DNA of 58,408 nt from DTLA01 sp034436295 (lineage in GTDB: Bacteria; Chloroflexota; Anaerolineae; DTLA01), in contig DAOTVT010000040.1 in NCBI GenBank assembly GCA_034436295.1, positions 1-58,408 on the forward strand, read 5' to 3'. A model generated the notes under the pieces. The model had not been told where the DNA came from and did no database searches. It saw only the letters and a list, made by a program, of their open reading frames with translations. Shown in pieces: positions 22,440 through 30,199 of this stretch (its first letter is position 1; each line of letters starts with the position of its first letter). Made by a program: the position numbers and the translations under genes.

Positions 22440-23696
22440 CTATTTCTTCACAAACCGCTGAATCGTCCTGAGCAGATGCTCCCGATTCACGGGCTTGCTG
22501 ATCCAGGCGTCTATCGGAATGCGGATATCGTCGGGGAGTTGATTCGCGTACTGCGAACTGTCAATGCTGGAGACCATGATGACGGGTATCTGCGCCAGGG
22601 CTGGATCTGCGGACATCTTTCGGGCCACGTTGACCCCGCTCAACGGGGTTTCCATCATGATGTCCAGCAGCACCACGTCTGGCTTCTGGCGCTTCATGGC
22701 ATCCAGGGCGCTATCGCCGTCCGATGCGGTGGTTACTTTGTAGCCCTGCGCTCCCAGGATGCTGCGGGTGATCTCCAGGAAGTCGGGGTCGTCGTCCACG
22801 ACCAGAACCTGAAGCGCCGCTTCTTTCGCCACCTCTACCTTCTTCTGGGGGCGCAGGTAGGCGAACCAGTACACAAGGCCCACAAAACCAGACCCGCCGA
22901 TGATGTTGCCGATGGTTACGGGCAACAGGTTCTTGATGAAGAAATTGGCCCAGGTGAGGTTCGCGAAATCGGCCGCCGTCTTGCCGATCGCCGTCCAGAA
23001 GGTGGCGGGGGCGAAGCCCTTGATCAGCAACCCCATCGGGATGAAGTACATGTTGGCGATGCTGTGCTCAAACCCGGCGGCGACAAAGGCGCTGATGGGG
23101 AAGATGATCGCCAGGATCTTGTCGGTGGTGGAACGCGCCGAAGAGCAGAGCCACACGGCAAGACAGACCAGGGCGTTACACATGATGCCCAGGGCAATCG
23201 CCTGGACGAAGCCCAGGCCGCACTTGCCGTTGGCGATGGCGAGCGCATTGGCCCCGACCGCGCCGTTGGCGAACGTGAACTGTTTGCTCAAGAGCATCAC
23301 GACCGCGGTCAGGATGGAGCCAACGAAGTTGCCCGTGTACACGATGACCCAGTTCCGCAGGAGTTGCTTCCAGGTGATGCGGCCGCTGGCGAAGGCCATG
23401 ACCAGCAGGTTGTTGCCGGTGAACAGTTCCGCCCCAGCCACGACGACGGCAATGAGGCCGAGGCAGAAGGTCAGGCCCGTGAACAGCCTGACCAGGCCGT
23501 AGCCCATGCCGGCGGCGGCAAGGCCGGTGGACGTTACCGTGGCGTAAATCGCGCCAGCGCCGATGAACGCACCGGCCAGAATGGCCAGCACGAACATCGT
23601 CCCGAAGTTGAGTTTGGCCTTAGTTACGCCGACCTCCTCCATTCGGGCGGCCATCTTTGGGGGTGGAAAGGCATCAATCTGGATTTCGTTACTCAT
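22440..23696 (-). CDS. Formate/nitrite transporter fused to response-regulator receiver domain
   Basis: The 418-residue protein has two parts. Residues 1-285 are an FNT-family pentameric anion channel of the FocA/NirC type with six hydrophobic helices, the VVVAGAELFTGNNLLV motif and the central FEHSIANMYFIPMG motif whose His211 matches the pore histidine of FocA. Residues 296-418 are a complete receiver domain: VVDDDPD (acidic pocket 301-303), phospho-acceptor Asp345 in VVLLDIMMET, Ser in IMVSS and Lys401 in ISKPV. The linker is short (LRPQKKVEVAKEA). Such a fusion suggests phosphorylation-controlled formate or nitrite flux. It is the last gene of the hydrogenase locus; AGGAGGACAACGCG precedes the ATG. 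The partner kinase is not obvious. Confidence 0.88.
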   Translation of the reverse strand: MSNEIQIDAFPPPKMAARMEEVGVTKAKLNFGTMFVLAILAGAFIGAGAIYATVTSTGLAAAGMGYGLVRLFTGLTFCLGLIAVVVAGAELFTGNNLLVMAFASGRITWKQLLRNWVIVYTGNFVGSILTAVVMLLSKQFTFANGAVGANALAIANGKCGLGFVQAIALGIMCNALVCLAVWLCSSARSTTDKILAIIFPISAFVAAGFEHSIANMYFIPMGLLIKGFAPATFWTAIGKTAADFANLTWANFFIKNLLPVTIGNIIGGSGFVGLVYWFAYLRPQKKVEVAKEAALQVLVVDDDPDFLEITRSILGAQGYKVTTASDGDSALDAMKRQKPDVVLLDIMMETPLSGVNVARKMSADPALAQIPVIMVSSIDSSQYANQLPDDIRIPIDAWISKPVNREHLLRTIQRFVKK

Positions 23697-23835
23697 CGCG
23701 TTGTCCTCCTCAGCAAGATTGGGTTTTCCGAACGGGATGAATCTGGCCTTGCCGTGTTTCCGGCGTTCACGGTATGGCGTCGTCTCTTGCTTTGGTGCCT
23801 GTTCTCCCTCCTCTACGATGGTATTCTGGCTGCGC

Positions 23836-24027
23836 TCACAGGGGATGGCCGTCCTTTCGGACGCGCACGGCGCAGACCTTGTACTCTGGAATCTTGGCCA
23901 CGGGATCCAGCGCAGGGTTGGTCAGGAGGTTGGCCGCCGCCTCCGCAAAGTGGAACGTCATGAACACGATGCCAGGCTCCACCCTCTCCGTTACCTGCGC
24001 TTTCACCCGCACCTCCCCGCGCCGCGC
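23836..24027 (-). pseudogene. fdhA: C-terminal remnant of formate dehydrogenase alpha subunit
   Basis: Directly after the hypE stop, and in the same frame, come 63 codons ending at a TGA at 23836. The product (ARRGEVRVKAQVTERVEPG, then VFMTFHFAEAAANLLTNP and ALDPVAKIPEYKVCAVRV) is recognisable as the end of the molybdopterin-dinucleotide-binding domain of FdhA/FdhF-type formate dehydrogenases. The remaining 600 or more residues, including the Mo ligand and Fe-S motifs, are absent. A GTG with GGGGAGG just before it could start translation at about 24004, so a small peptide may still be made, but as an enzyme it is dead. The likeliest origin is a deletion joining hypE to the fdhA tail. Confidence 0.75.
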
Positions 24028-25035
24028 TCAGCAAATGCGCGGCAACTGTTCGCCCGTCAGCATCTCCACGACTCTGGACACGCCAAGCACGGTCTTCAGC
24101 ACAACGCGCCCCGGATGCGCCTGGCTGGCGCGCCCGATGATGCGCGCGTTCTGGCCCAACGGGTGCGCCTGCATCGCAGCCAGCGCGGCCTCCGCGGCCT
24201 CCGCCGCTACGATGGCCACCAACTTGCCTTCGTTCGCCACATACAGCGGGTCCAGGCCCAGGAGTTCGCACGCGCCCCGCACGGCCTCGTTGACCGGAAC
24301 CGCGCTCTCCTCAATCTCCAGGCCGACATCGCCCGCCTGCGCCAGTTCCACCAGCGTCGTCGCCAGGCCGCCCCGCGTGGGGTCCCGCATCACCCGCACG
24401 CCTCCGCAGGCCAGGACGGTCTGCGCCAGGCCGTTTAGCGGCGCGCAGTCGCTGACCAGAGACGTGCTCAACGCCAGCCCCTCCCGCTGGGCCATGACGG
24501 CAATCCCGTGGTCGCCCACGGTCCCTGAAACCAGGACGGCGTCTCCCGGTCGGATGAGCGACGGCGCCAGGGAAACATGGTCCGCGATCAGGCCAACGCC
24601 GGCCGTGTTGATAAACACCATGTCGGCGCTGCCCTTGTCCACCACTTTCGTGTCGCCGGCCACAACCTGCACGCCCGCGTCGCGGGCCGTCTCGGCCACC
24701 GACTTCACGATGCGCTCCAGGTCGGCGAAAGGCAGGCCCTCTTCCAGGATGAACCCGATGCTCAAGTACAGCGGGCGCGCGCCCACCATGCTGAGGTCAT
24801 TCACCGTGCCGCACACCGCCAGTCTGCCGATGTCGCCGCCCGGGAAAAAGATGGGCCGAATCACATACGAGTCGGTAGTGAAGGCGAGTCGGCCTGATGG
24901 CGGCGGCAGGATGGCGGCGTCGCCCAGGTCGTCCAGGAATGGATTGGACAACGCGCGCTGGAACACATCGCGGATCAGGTCGTGGGTCAGCCGTCCGCCG
25001 CTGCCATGGGCGAGCAGGATCGTCTCACGCTTCAT
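24028..25035 (-). CDS. hypE: Hydrogenase expression/formation protein HypE
   Basis: HypE dehydrates the carbamoyl group transferred by HypF to its C-terminal cysteine, giving the cyanide ligand of the NiFe site. From ATG 25035 (GGAGG 8 bases upstream, overlapping hypD by 11 bases) it is 335 residues. It has LLAHGSGGRLTHDLI, the ATP-site segments DDLGDAAIL and GDTKVVDKG, RDPTRGGLATTL, and ends in the diagnostic LTGEQLPRIC with the thiocarboxamide-forming terminal Cys. The end is therefore genuine although the frame continues after the stop into an fdhA remnant. Confidence 0.95.
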   Translation of the reverse strand: MKRETILLAHGSGGRLTHDLIRDVFQRALSNPFLDDLGDAAILPPPSGRLAFTTDSYVIRPIFFPGGDIGRLAVCGTVNDLSMVGARPLYLSIGFILEEGLPFADLERIVKSVAETARDAGVQVVAGDTKVVDKGSADMVFINTAGVGLIADHVSLAPSLIRPGDAVLVSGTVGDHGIAVMAQREGLALSTSLVSDCAPLNGLAQTVLACGGVRVMRDPTRGGLATTLVELAQAGDVGLEIEESAVPVNEAVRGACELLGLDPLYVANEGKLVAIVAAEAAEAALAAMQAHPLGQNARIIGRASQAHPGRVVLKTVLGVSRVVEMLTGEQLPRIC

Positions 25036-26122
25036 CGGCCGCGCCTCCATACTGGTAGTAGGCCGCGCAAGCCCCCTCGGCCGAGACCATGCACGGCCCC
25101 ACGGGATTCTCCGGCGTGCAAACCCTCCGGAAGAGCGGGCACGAGGGCGGAGCCAATACCCCCCGCAGGACATCGCCGCACCGGCACCCGGCCCGCTCCC
25201 GCGACGGGGGCACATCCACGGGGAACGCACCCGCCGCGTCATGCGCCGCGAACTCCGCCCGTATGCGGAGGCCGCTGGCCGGAATCACGCCTAGCCCGCG
25301 CCATTCGGCGTCGGCCACCTCAAACACGCGGCTCATCACATCCAGGGCGGCGCGATTGCCCTCCGGCAGCACGCTGCGGGAGTAGGCATTGTCCACCCGC
25401 GCCTCGCCCGCCGCGATCTGCTCCACGAGCATGGAGATGCCCCGCAGGATGTCCAGCGGCTCAAACCCCGCGATGGCGATGGGCACGCCGTACTCGCGCG
25501 GCAGGAATCCCCAGGCATCGGTGCCGATGACGGTGGTAACGTGCCCAGGCCCCAGCACCCCCGACAGGTTCACCTCGCCCGAATCCAGAATGGCGCGGGT
25601 AGCGGGGGGAGTGAGTTTGTGCAGGCCGAGGACGTAGTAGTTGCGCACGTTGCGAGTCCGCGCGTCCAGGATGGAAGCCGCCACGCCGGGGGCTGTGGTC
25701 TCAAACCCCACGCCCAGGAAGATCACGGGGCGGGACGGGTTCTGCTCCGCCAGGCGCACGGCGTCCAGCGGCGAATAGACCACGCGCACGTCGGCCCCGC
25801 GCGCTTTGGCCTGTTGCAGGCTCTCCCGACTTCCGGGCACCCGAATCATGTCGCCGAAACTCGCCAGGATGACGCCGGGCACGTCCGCCAGGGCGATGGC
25901 GCGGTCCAGGTCTGCCGCGGCGGTAACGCACACCGGACAGCCAGGCCCCGACAGCATCTCCACCGTCGGCGGCAGCGCCTGACGAATCCCAAACCGCAGG
26001 ATGGCGTGGGTGTGCCCCCCGCAGAACTCCATCAGGCGCACGGGCCGCCGCGCGCGCTCGCGGATGCGCTCCAACAGCGCGCGAGCCAGCCGGGGGTCCC
26101 GAAACTCGTCCACGAACTTCAT
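25025..26122 (-). CDS. hypD: Hydrogenase formation protein HypD
   Basis: HypD is the [4Fe-4S] scaffold on which Fe(CN)2CO is assembled, normally with HypC. From ATG 26122, overlapping the hypF stop as ATGA, it is 365 residues, the family length. Visible motifs are MEFCGGHTHAILRFGI, the GPGCPVCVT motif, LGVGFETTAPG, and the C-terminal cysteines CRCGDVLRGVLAPPSCPLF, then C-x-PENPVGPCMVS. The open frame extends upstream inside hypF and is not used. Its usual partner gene hypC, which commonly sits between hypF and hypD, is missing here. Confidence 0.95.
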   Translation of the reverse strand: MKFVDEFRDPRLARALLERIRERARRPVRLMEFCGGHTHAILRFGIRQALPPTVEMLSGPGCPVCVTAAADLDRAIALADVPGVILASFGDMIRVPGSRESLQQAKARGADVRVVYSPLDAVRLAEQNPSRPVIFLGVGFETTAPGVAASILDARTRNVRNYYVLGLHKLTPPATRAILDSGEVNLSGVLGPGHVTTVIGTDAWGFLPREYGVPIAIAGFEPLDILRGISMLVEQIAAGEARVDNAYSRSVLPEGNRAALDVMSRVFEVADAEWRGLGVIPASGLRIRAEFAAHDAAGAFPVDVPPSRERAGCRCGDVLRGVLAPPSCPLFRRVCTPENPVGPCMVSAEGACAAYYQYGGAADEA

Positions 26123-28524
26123 CCTGTCGCTCCTGTGCGCGCCGAATCGCCTGCCGCGAGAGCGAAATGGCCGATGGCGGCCTGGCCAAGCGACAGCCCC
26201 CCGTCGTTGGCCGGCACCTGGCGGTGCAACAGCGGCTCCAGGCCGCGCTTTCGGAGTTCCTCCACGGTCTGCGCCAGCAGCAAGCGGTTCTGGAAGCAGC
26301 CGCCGGACAGCGCCACGGTCGTGAATCCGGTGGCCTGCGAGATCAGACAACACACCTCGGCGGCCATCTGCGCCAGGGTGCGATGGAAACGCCCCCCAAT
26401 CTGGGCGAGCGTCCGCCCCTCCTGGACATCTCGCACCACGCCGGCCAGCAAAGGCTTGAGGGCGACCTCGTAGGCGCAAGGGAGCGACGGCAGGGATGCG
26501 GTGTCGCCCCACGAAAGCGGTTCCGCGCGCCGGAAGAAGTAGCCGTATGCGTCGTCCTGCGCCAATTGCGAGGCCATCTCCATCTCTATGGCGGCCTGGG
26601 CCTCGTAGGTAACGCGCCCCCGCCCACCGGCCATCGCCGCCACGGCGTCAAATAGCCTGCCGCACGAGGTCGTCATGACGGTGTTCAGTCCCCGCTCCAC
26701 CTGCCGCCGGACGGTGAGGATTTCGGCTTCGTCCATCTGGGCCAGGAACGGCAGCGCGGGGACTTCGCCGAACAGCGCGTACAGGTACGCATAAGCGATG
26801 CGACAGGGGTTGCGGATGCCGGCGTCGCCGCCAGGGAGCGGGAGCGGCTCCAGCCAGGCCGCACGCCAGAAGCCCCGCAGGTCGGCCACCAGCCATTCGC
26901 CGCCCCAAATGCGCCCGTCCAGGCCATAGCCGGTGCCGTCAAGGGCCACGCCGATGACCGGCTCGGTGCGGGCATTGTCCACCATGCACGCCGCGATGTG
27001 GGCGTGGTGGTGCTGCACAGTCACGAGGGGAAGGTCATCCCGCCAGGCCCGCTGGCGGGCGTAGCGGGTGGCCAGATAGTCCGGGTGCAGGTCGCACGCA
27101 ATCGCCTTGGGCCGGAGGCGGAACAATCGCTCGTAGAGGGCCAGGGCGGTCTCATAGTGCTCCAGCGTCTCCAGATTCTCCATGTCGCCGACGTGCGGGC
27201 TGATGAAGGCGTGCTCGTCGCGAGTGATGCAAAATGTGTTCTTCAGTTCCGGGCCGGTGGCCAGCACCGTGCGCGCACGGAAGGGCAATCGCACGGGATA
27301 GGGCGCGTAGCCTCGCGCGCGGCGCAACGGTTGCGCTGCCGACTCCACGCCCCCCTTGCCATCGGGCACGCGCGGCACGAACCAGACGCTGTCATCGTAG
27401 CGCGCATAGATGGCGCGGTTGTGGAGCAGAAACCAATCGGCCAGGCCGCGCAAGCGAAGCCAGGCTTCCTCGTTGTCCTGGGCGATAGGCTCCTCCGACA
27501 GGTTGCCGCTCGTCATGACCAGCGGCCGCCCCGCGTCGTGCAGCAGGATGTGATGCAGCGGCGTGTAGGGGAGCATGACGCCCAGGTAACGGTTGTTGGG
27601 GGCAACTTCTTGCACCACCGACGAATCGGGCCTCCACTCCAGCAGCACGATGGGGCATTGGCGCGAGGTGAGGAGCGCTTCCTCGTCCGGCGTTACCACG
27701 CAGTGGCGGCGCACTTCCTCCATGGAGGCCATCATCACCGCCAGGGGCTTCGCGGGGCGACGTTTGCGGTCGCGCAGCGTGCGCACGGCGTCGGCGTTGG
27801 TCGCGTCGCAGGCCAGATGGAACCCGCCCAGGCCCTTGATGGCGAGAATGGCGCCCTGCTGCAACAGGCGGGCCGCGTGGGCGAGGGCCGGTGCCCCGGC
27901 GGGGTCGTCGTCGGGGGGCGTCAGCGCATCCGCGTCGTCCGCCGAAGCGGGCACAAGCCACACCCGCGGCCCGCACACGGGGCAGGCGTTGGGCTGCGCG
28001 TGGAACCTGCGGTTCAGCGGGTCGTCGTACTCGGCCTGGCAATCCGGGCACATGCGAAAAGCGGCCATCGTCGTCAGGGGACGGTCGTAGGGCACGTCGG
28101 CGATGATGGTGAAGCGCGGCCCGCAGTTCGTGCAGTTGGTGAACGGATACCGATAGCGGCGGTCGTCGGGGTCAAAAATCTCGCGGAGACATTCCGGGCA
28201 CGTGGCGATGTCGGGCGAGACGAGCACGTACCCCGATTCGGCCCGGCTCTCGCGGATTTCAAACCGCTCCCAGCCGTTGGGCGGAATGTCCACCCGCTGC
28301 ACGCTCTCAATGTGGGCCACGGGGGGCGCCTTGGCCACCAGGTCGCGCGCAAAGGCTTCCAGCGCTTCGGGCGAGCCTTCAGCCTCAATCACGACGCCCG
28401 ACGAGGTGTTGATGACCCAGCCGCGCAGCCCCAGCCTCACCGCAAGGCCATAGACGAAAGGGCGGAACCCCACCCCTTGTACCACGCCGGTTACCTTGAA
28501 CCGCGAAGCGACCACAAGCGCCAT
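26119..28524 (-). CDS. hypF: Carbamoyltransferase HypF
   Basis: HypF uses carbamoyl phosphate and ATP to make the carbamoyl adenylate that becomes the CN ligands. At 801 residues it is full length: acylphosphatase domain (GVVQGVGFRPFVYGLA), two zinc-finger pairs (CPECL...CTNCG and CPDCQ...CPVCG), a YrdC-like domain (IKGLGGFHLACDA and RPLVMTSGN), and a Kae1-like domain with VQHHHAHIA, VALDGTGYGLDG and LSGGCFQNRLL. ATG 28524 has AAGGAG upstream; the frame continues 25 codons before it without similarity. The order hypA-B-F-D-E is tight, with 4-base overlaps. Confidence 0.95.
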   Translation of the reverse strand: MALVVASRFKVTGVVQGVGFRPFVYGLAVRLGLRGWVINTSSGVVIEAEGSPEALEAFARDLVAKAPPVAHIESVQRVDIPPNGWERFEIRESRAESGYVLVSPDIATCPECLREIFDPDDRRYRYPFTNCTNCGPRFTIIADVPYDRPLTTMAAFRMCPDCQAEYDDPLNRRFHAQPNACPVCGPRVWLVPASADDADALTPPDDDPAGAPALAHAARLLQQGAILAIKGLGGFHLACDATNADAVRTLRDRKRRPAKPLAVMMASMEEVRRHCVVTPDEEALLTSRQCPIVLLEWRPDSSVVQEVAPNNRYLGVMLPYTPLHHILLHDAGRPLVMTSGNLSEEPIAQDNEEAWLRLRGLADWFLLHNRAIYARYDDSVWFVPRVPDGKGGVESAAQPLRRARGYAPYPVRLPFRARTVLATGPELKNTFCITRDEHAFISPHVGDMENLETLEHYETALALYERLFRLRPKAIACDLHPDYLATRYARQRAWRDDLPLVTVQHHHAHIAACMVDNARTEPVIGVALDGTGYGLDGRIWGGEWLVADLRGFWRAAWLEPLPLPGGDAGIRNPCRIAYAYLYALFGEVPALPFLAQMDEAEILTVRRQVERGLNTVMTTSCGRLFDAVAAMAGGRGRVTYEAQAAIEMEMASQLAQDDAYGYFFRRAEPLSWGDTASLPSLPCAYEVALKPLLAGVVRDVQEGRTLAQIGGRFHRTLAQMAAEVCCLISQATGFTTVALSGGCFQNRLLLAQTVEELRKRGLEPLLHRQVPANDGGLSLGQAAIGHFALAAGDSARTGATG

Positions 28525-28541
28525 CTGCGGGCTCCTTCCGC

Positions 28542-29222
28542 CTACACCGCGGATGGGGCGCGGCGAGCCTGCCACTGGCCCCACAGCCACTCGGCCCACT
28601 CGCCGATGCCCTCGCCGGTGCGGCAGGAGACCTCAAAGATGGCGGCGTCGCGGTTCAGGCCCCGTATCGCCTCGCGCAGCGCGCCCAGGTTGAAATCCAC
28701 ATAGGGGGCCAGGTCCATCTTGTTGATGACGACGGCCTCCACCGCCGTGAAGATGCCCGGGTACTTGTAGGGCTTGTCGTGGCCCTCGGGCACGCTGGCG
28801 ATCATGACGCGCAGGGCTTCGCCCAGGCGGAACTCCACCGGGCAGATGAGGTTGCCCACGTTCTCCACGATGAGCAAGTCTATCTCGTCCAGCGGAAGGG
28901 CGCGCAGGGCCTGGCGGATCATGGGCGCGTCCAGGTGGCATGCGCCGCCGGTGTTGATCTGGACGACCGGCAGCCCCTCGGAGGCCACCCTGTCGGCGTC
29001 AATGCGGGAGGCCACATCGCCCTCAATCACTCCCAGGCGCAGCCGCCCGTCCAGCGCCCGCGCCGTCTGCACGATCAGGCTGGTCTTGCCGGCGCCGGGC
29101 GCCGCCATCAGGTTCACCGCCACGATGCCATGCGCCCGCAGGGTTTCGGCGTTCTCCTGGGCGATCTGATCGTTGGCGTTCAGGATGTCCGTTACAACTT
29201 CCACCTTCCTCATGGGCTTCAT
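28542..29222 (-). CDS. hypB: Hydrogenase nickel incorporation GTPase HypB
   Basis: HypB is the GTPase that supports nickel delivery to the large subunit together with HypA. The 226-residue protein has the P-loop LMAAPGAGKTSL, IEGDVAS, the INTGGACHLDA motif with the metal-binding Cys-His pair, LIVENVGNLICP, and NKMDLAPYV. It lacks the His-rich nickel-storage stretch found in many HypB proteins and has no N-terminal CXXCGC motif, so it should be a delivery-only form. Its ATG overlaps the hypA stop by 4 bases. Confidence 0.95.
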   Translation of the reverse strand: MKPMRKVEVVTDILNANDQIAQENAETLRAHGIVAVNLMAAPGAGKTSLIVQTARALDGRLRLGVIEGDVASRIDADRVASEGLPVVQINTGGACHLDAPMIRQALRALPLDEIDLLIVENVGNLICPVEFRLGEALRVMIASVPEGHDKPYKYPGIFTAVEAVVINKMDLAPYVDFNLGALREAIRGLNRDAAIFEVSCRTGEGIGEWAEWLWGQWQARRAPSAV

Positions 29223-29560
29223 TCCACCTCAATGCTTTCTATGTACGACTCGCGCCCCGACAGGACCTCGCCCCCGAGGTTCCCGCATCGGGGGCAGCGC
29301 CAGTCCACGCCGTCGGGCGCGAATTCGTGCTGGCACGCGTGGCATCGCACCCGTGCGGGCACGCGACGGATGTGCAGCGTCGCGCCCTCGGCTTCGGTCC
29401 CGCGGGACAAGAAGTCAAAGTAGAATTGGATGCTCTCGTCCACAAAACTGGTCAGGTCGCCGATGACCAGGTTGACCTGGGCGACACGCTTTGCGTCTGC
29501 CTGGCGCGCGTGTTCCAACACGACTTTGATGATCTGCTCGGTAATGGGGAGTTCGTGCAT
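29219..29560 (-). CDS. hypA: Hydrogenase nickel metallochaperone HypA
   Basis: HypA binds nickel at its N-terminal His and hands it to the hydrogenase precursor. The 113-residue protein begins MHELPITEQIIKVVLEHA (MHE is the nickel site; most relatives have MHELS) and has the zinc domain with CHAC (near 74) and CPRC (near 91). Length normal. It follows the maturation protease by 4 bases and starts the accessory gene run. Confidence 0.95.
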   Translation of the reverse strand: MHELPITEQIIKVVLEHARQADAKRVAQVNLVIGDLTSFVDESIQFYFDFLSRGTEAEGATLHIRRVPARVRCHACQHEFAPDGVDWRCPRCGNLGGEVLSGRESYIESIEVE

Positions 29561-29564
29561 TGCG

Positions 29565-30059
29565 CTATCCTTCGCGTTCGGTTTGCGCCATGTCCAGAAT
29601 CATGCGGGTCGCCGTCTCCGCGCGCGCCTTGCAGGCTTCCGTCAACCCCAGGCCAAAGTCAAAATCGTCGCCGCGGACGGATACCAGCGCGCTTTCTGGC
29701 GATTGGCCCCGCGCCACACGCGCCAGCGCCAGCAACATGCCGGGACTCATGTGATGCGTAACAGCCTGGAACCCGTATTCCTCCTGCACGGGAAGCACGC
29801 GGACATCGTCCGGGATGACGCCCGTATGCGCGTCCACAAAGACCACCAGTTCGTAATCGGCCAGCATGGGCGCGATCTCCGGCAGCAGTTGGTGCAGCGC
29901 GATGGCGTCCAGGGGGTGCCCGCAATCGTCCAGGCCGTCTTCGTCCGAGTCAAGCCGTCGCAGCCCCTGCTGTGCCCGCAGGGCATTGGCGACGTAGAAT
30001 CCCACGCCGTCGTCGCGGCGATAGGGGTTGCCATACCCGATGACCAGAGTTCGTCTCAT
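29565..30059 (-). CDS. NiFe hydrogenase maturation protease
   Basis: This 164-residue protein belongs to the HyaD/HoxW/HycI endopeptidases, which remove the C-terminal extension of the large subunit after nickel insertion. It starts MRRTLVIGYGNPYRRDDGVG, where the first acidic ligand is Asp16; the second ligand is in FVDAHTG and the His in AVTHHMSPG. I start it at 30059; the open frame has 14 additional upstream codons with no similarity. It lies downstream of the large subunit gene, whose C-terminus has the matching cleavage site. Confidence 0.9.
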   Translation of the reverse strand: MRRTLVIGYGNPYRRDDGVGFYVANALRAQQGLRRLDSDEDGLDDCGHPLDAIALHQLLPEIAPMLADYELVVFVDAHTGVIPDDVRVLPVQEEYGFQAVTHHMSPGMLLALARVARGQSPESALVSVRGDDFDFGLGLTEACKARAETATRMILDMAQTEREG

Positions 30060-30138
30060 CCGATATTCCTGATGCGCCTCACCCGCATCTTGCGGTGTCA
30101 AAGGCTATTGTATCCCGCCAACCGAAAGCGTCAAAAGC

Positions 30139-30170
30139 AGACCTCCGAGGTCTGATACCCTCGGAGGTCT
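30139..30170. repeat. 11-bp inverted repeat after the large subunit gene
   Basis: AGACCTCCGAG (30139-30149) and CTCGGAGGTCT (30160-30170), 10-base loop. On the minus strand it is followed by GCTTTTGACG, so it may act as a weak terminator or processing hairpin between hoxH and the protease gene. It is also of the palindrome style seen elsewhere in the window. Confidence 0.6.
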
Positions 30171-30199
30171 TGGAGTGTGCCCCCAAGTGTGTGGGCAGG

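Noticed and set aside
24028..24030. TGA at the end of hypE as a selenocysteine codon leading into an FdhA-like extension
   Set aside because: HypE ends naturally in PRIC, whose terminal Cys is required for function, and the following segment is the FdhA C-terminus, not its Sec-containing N-terminal region.
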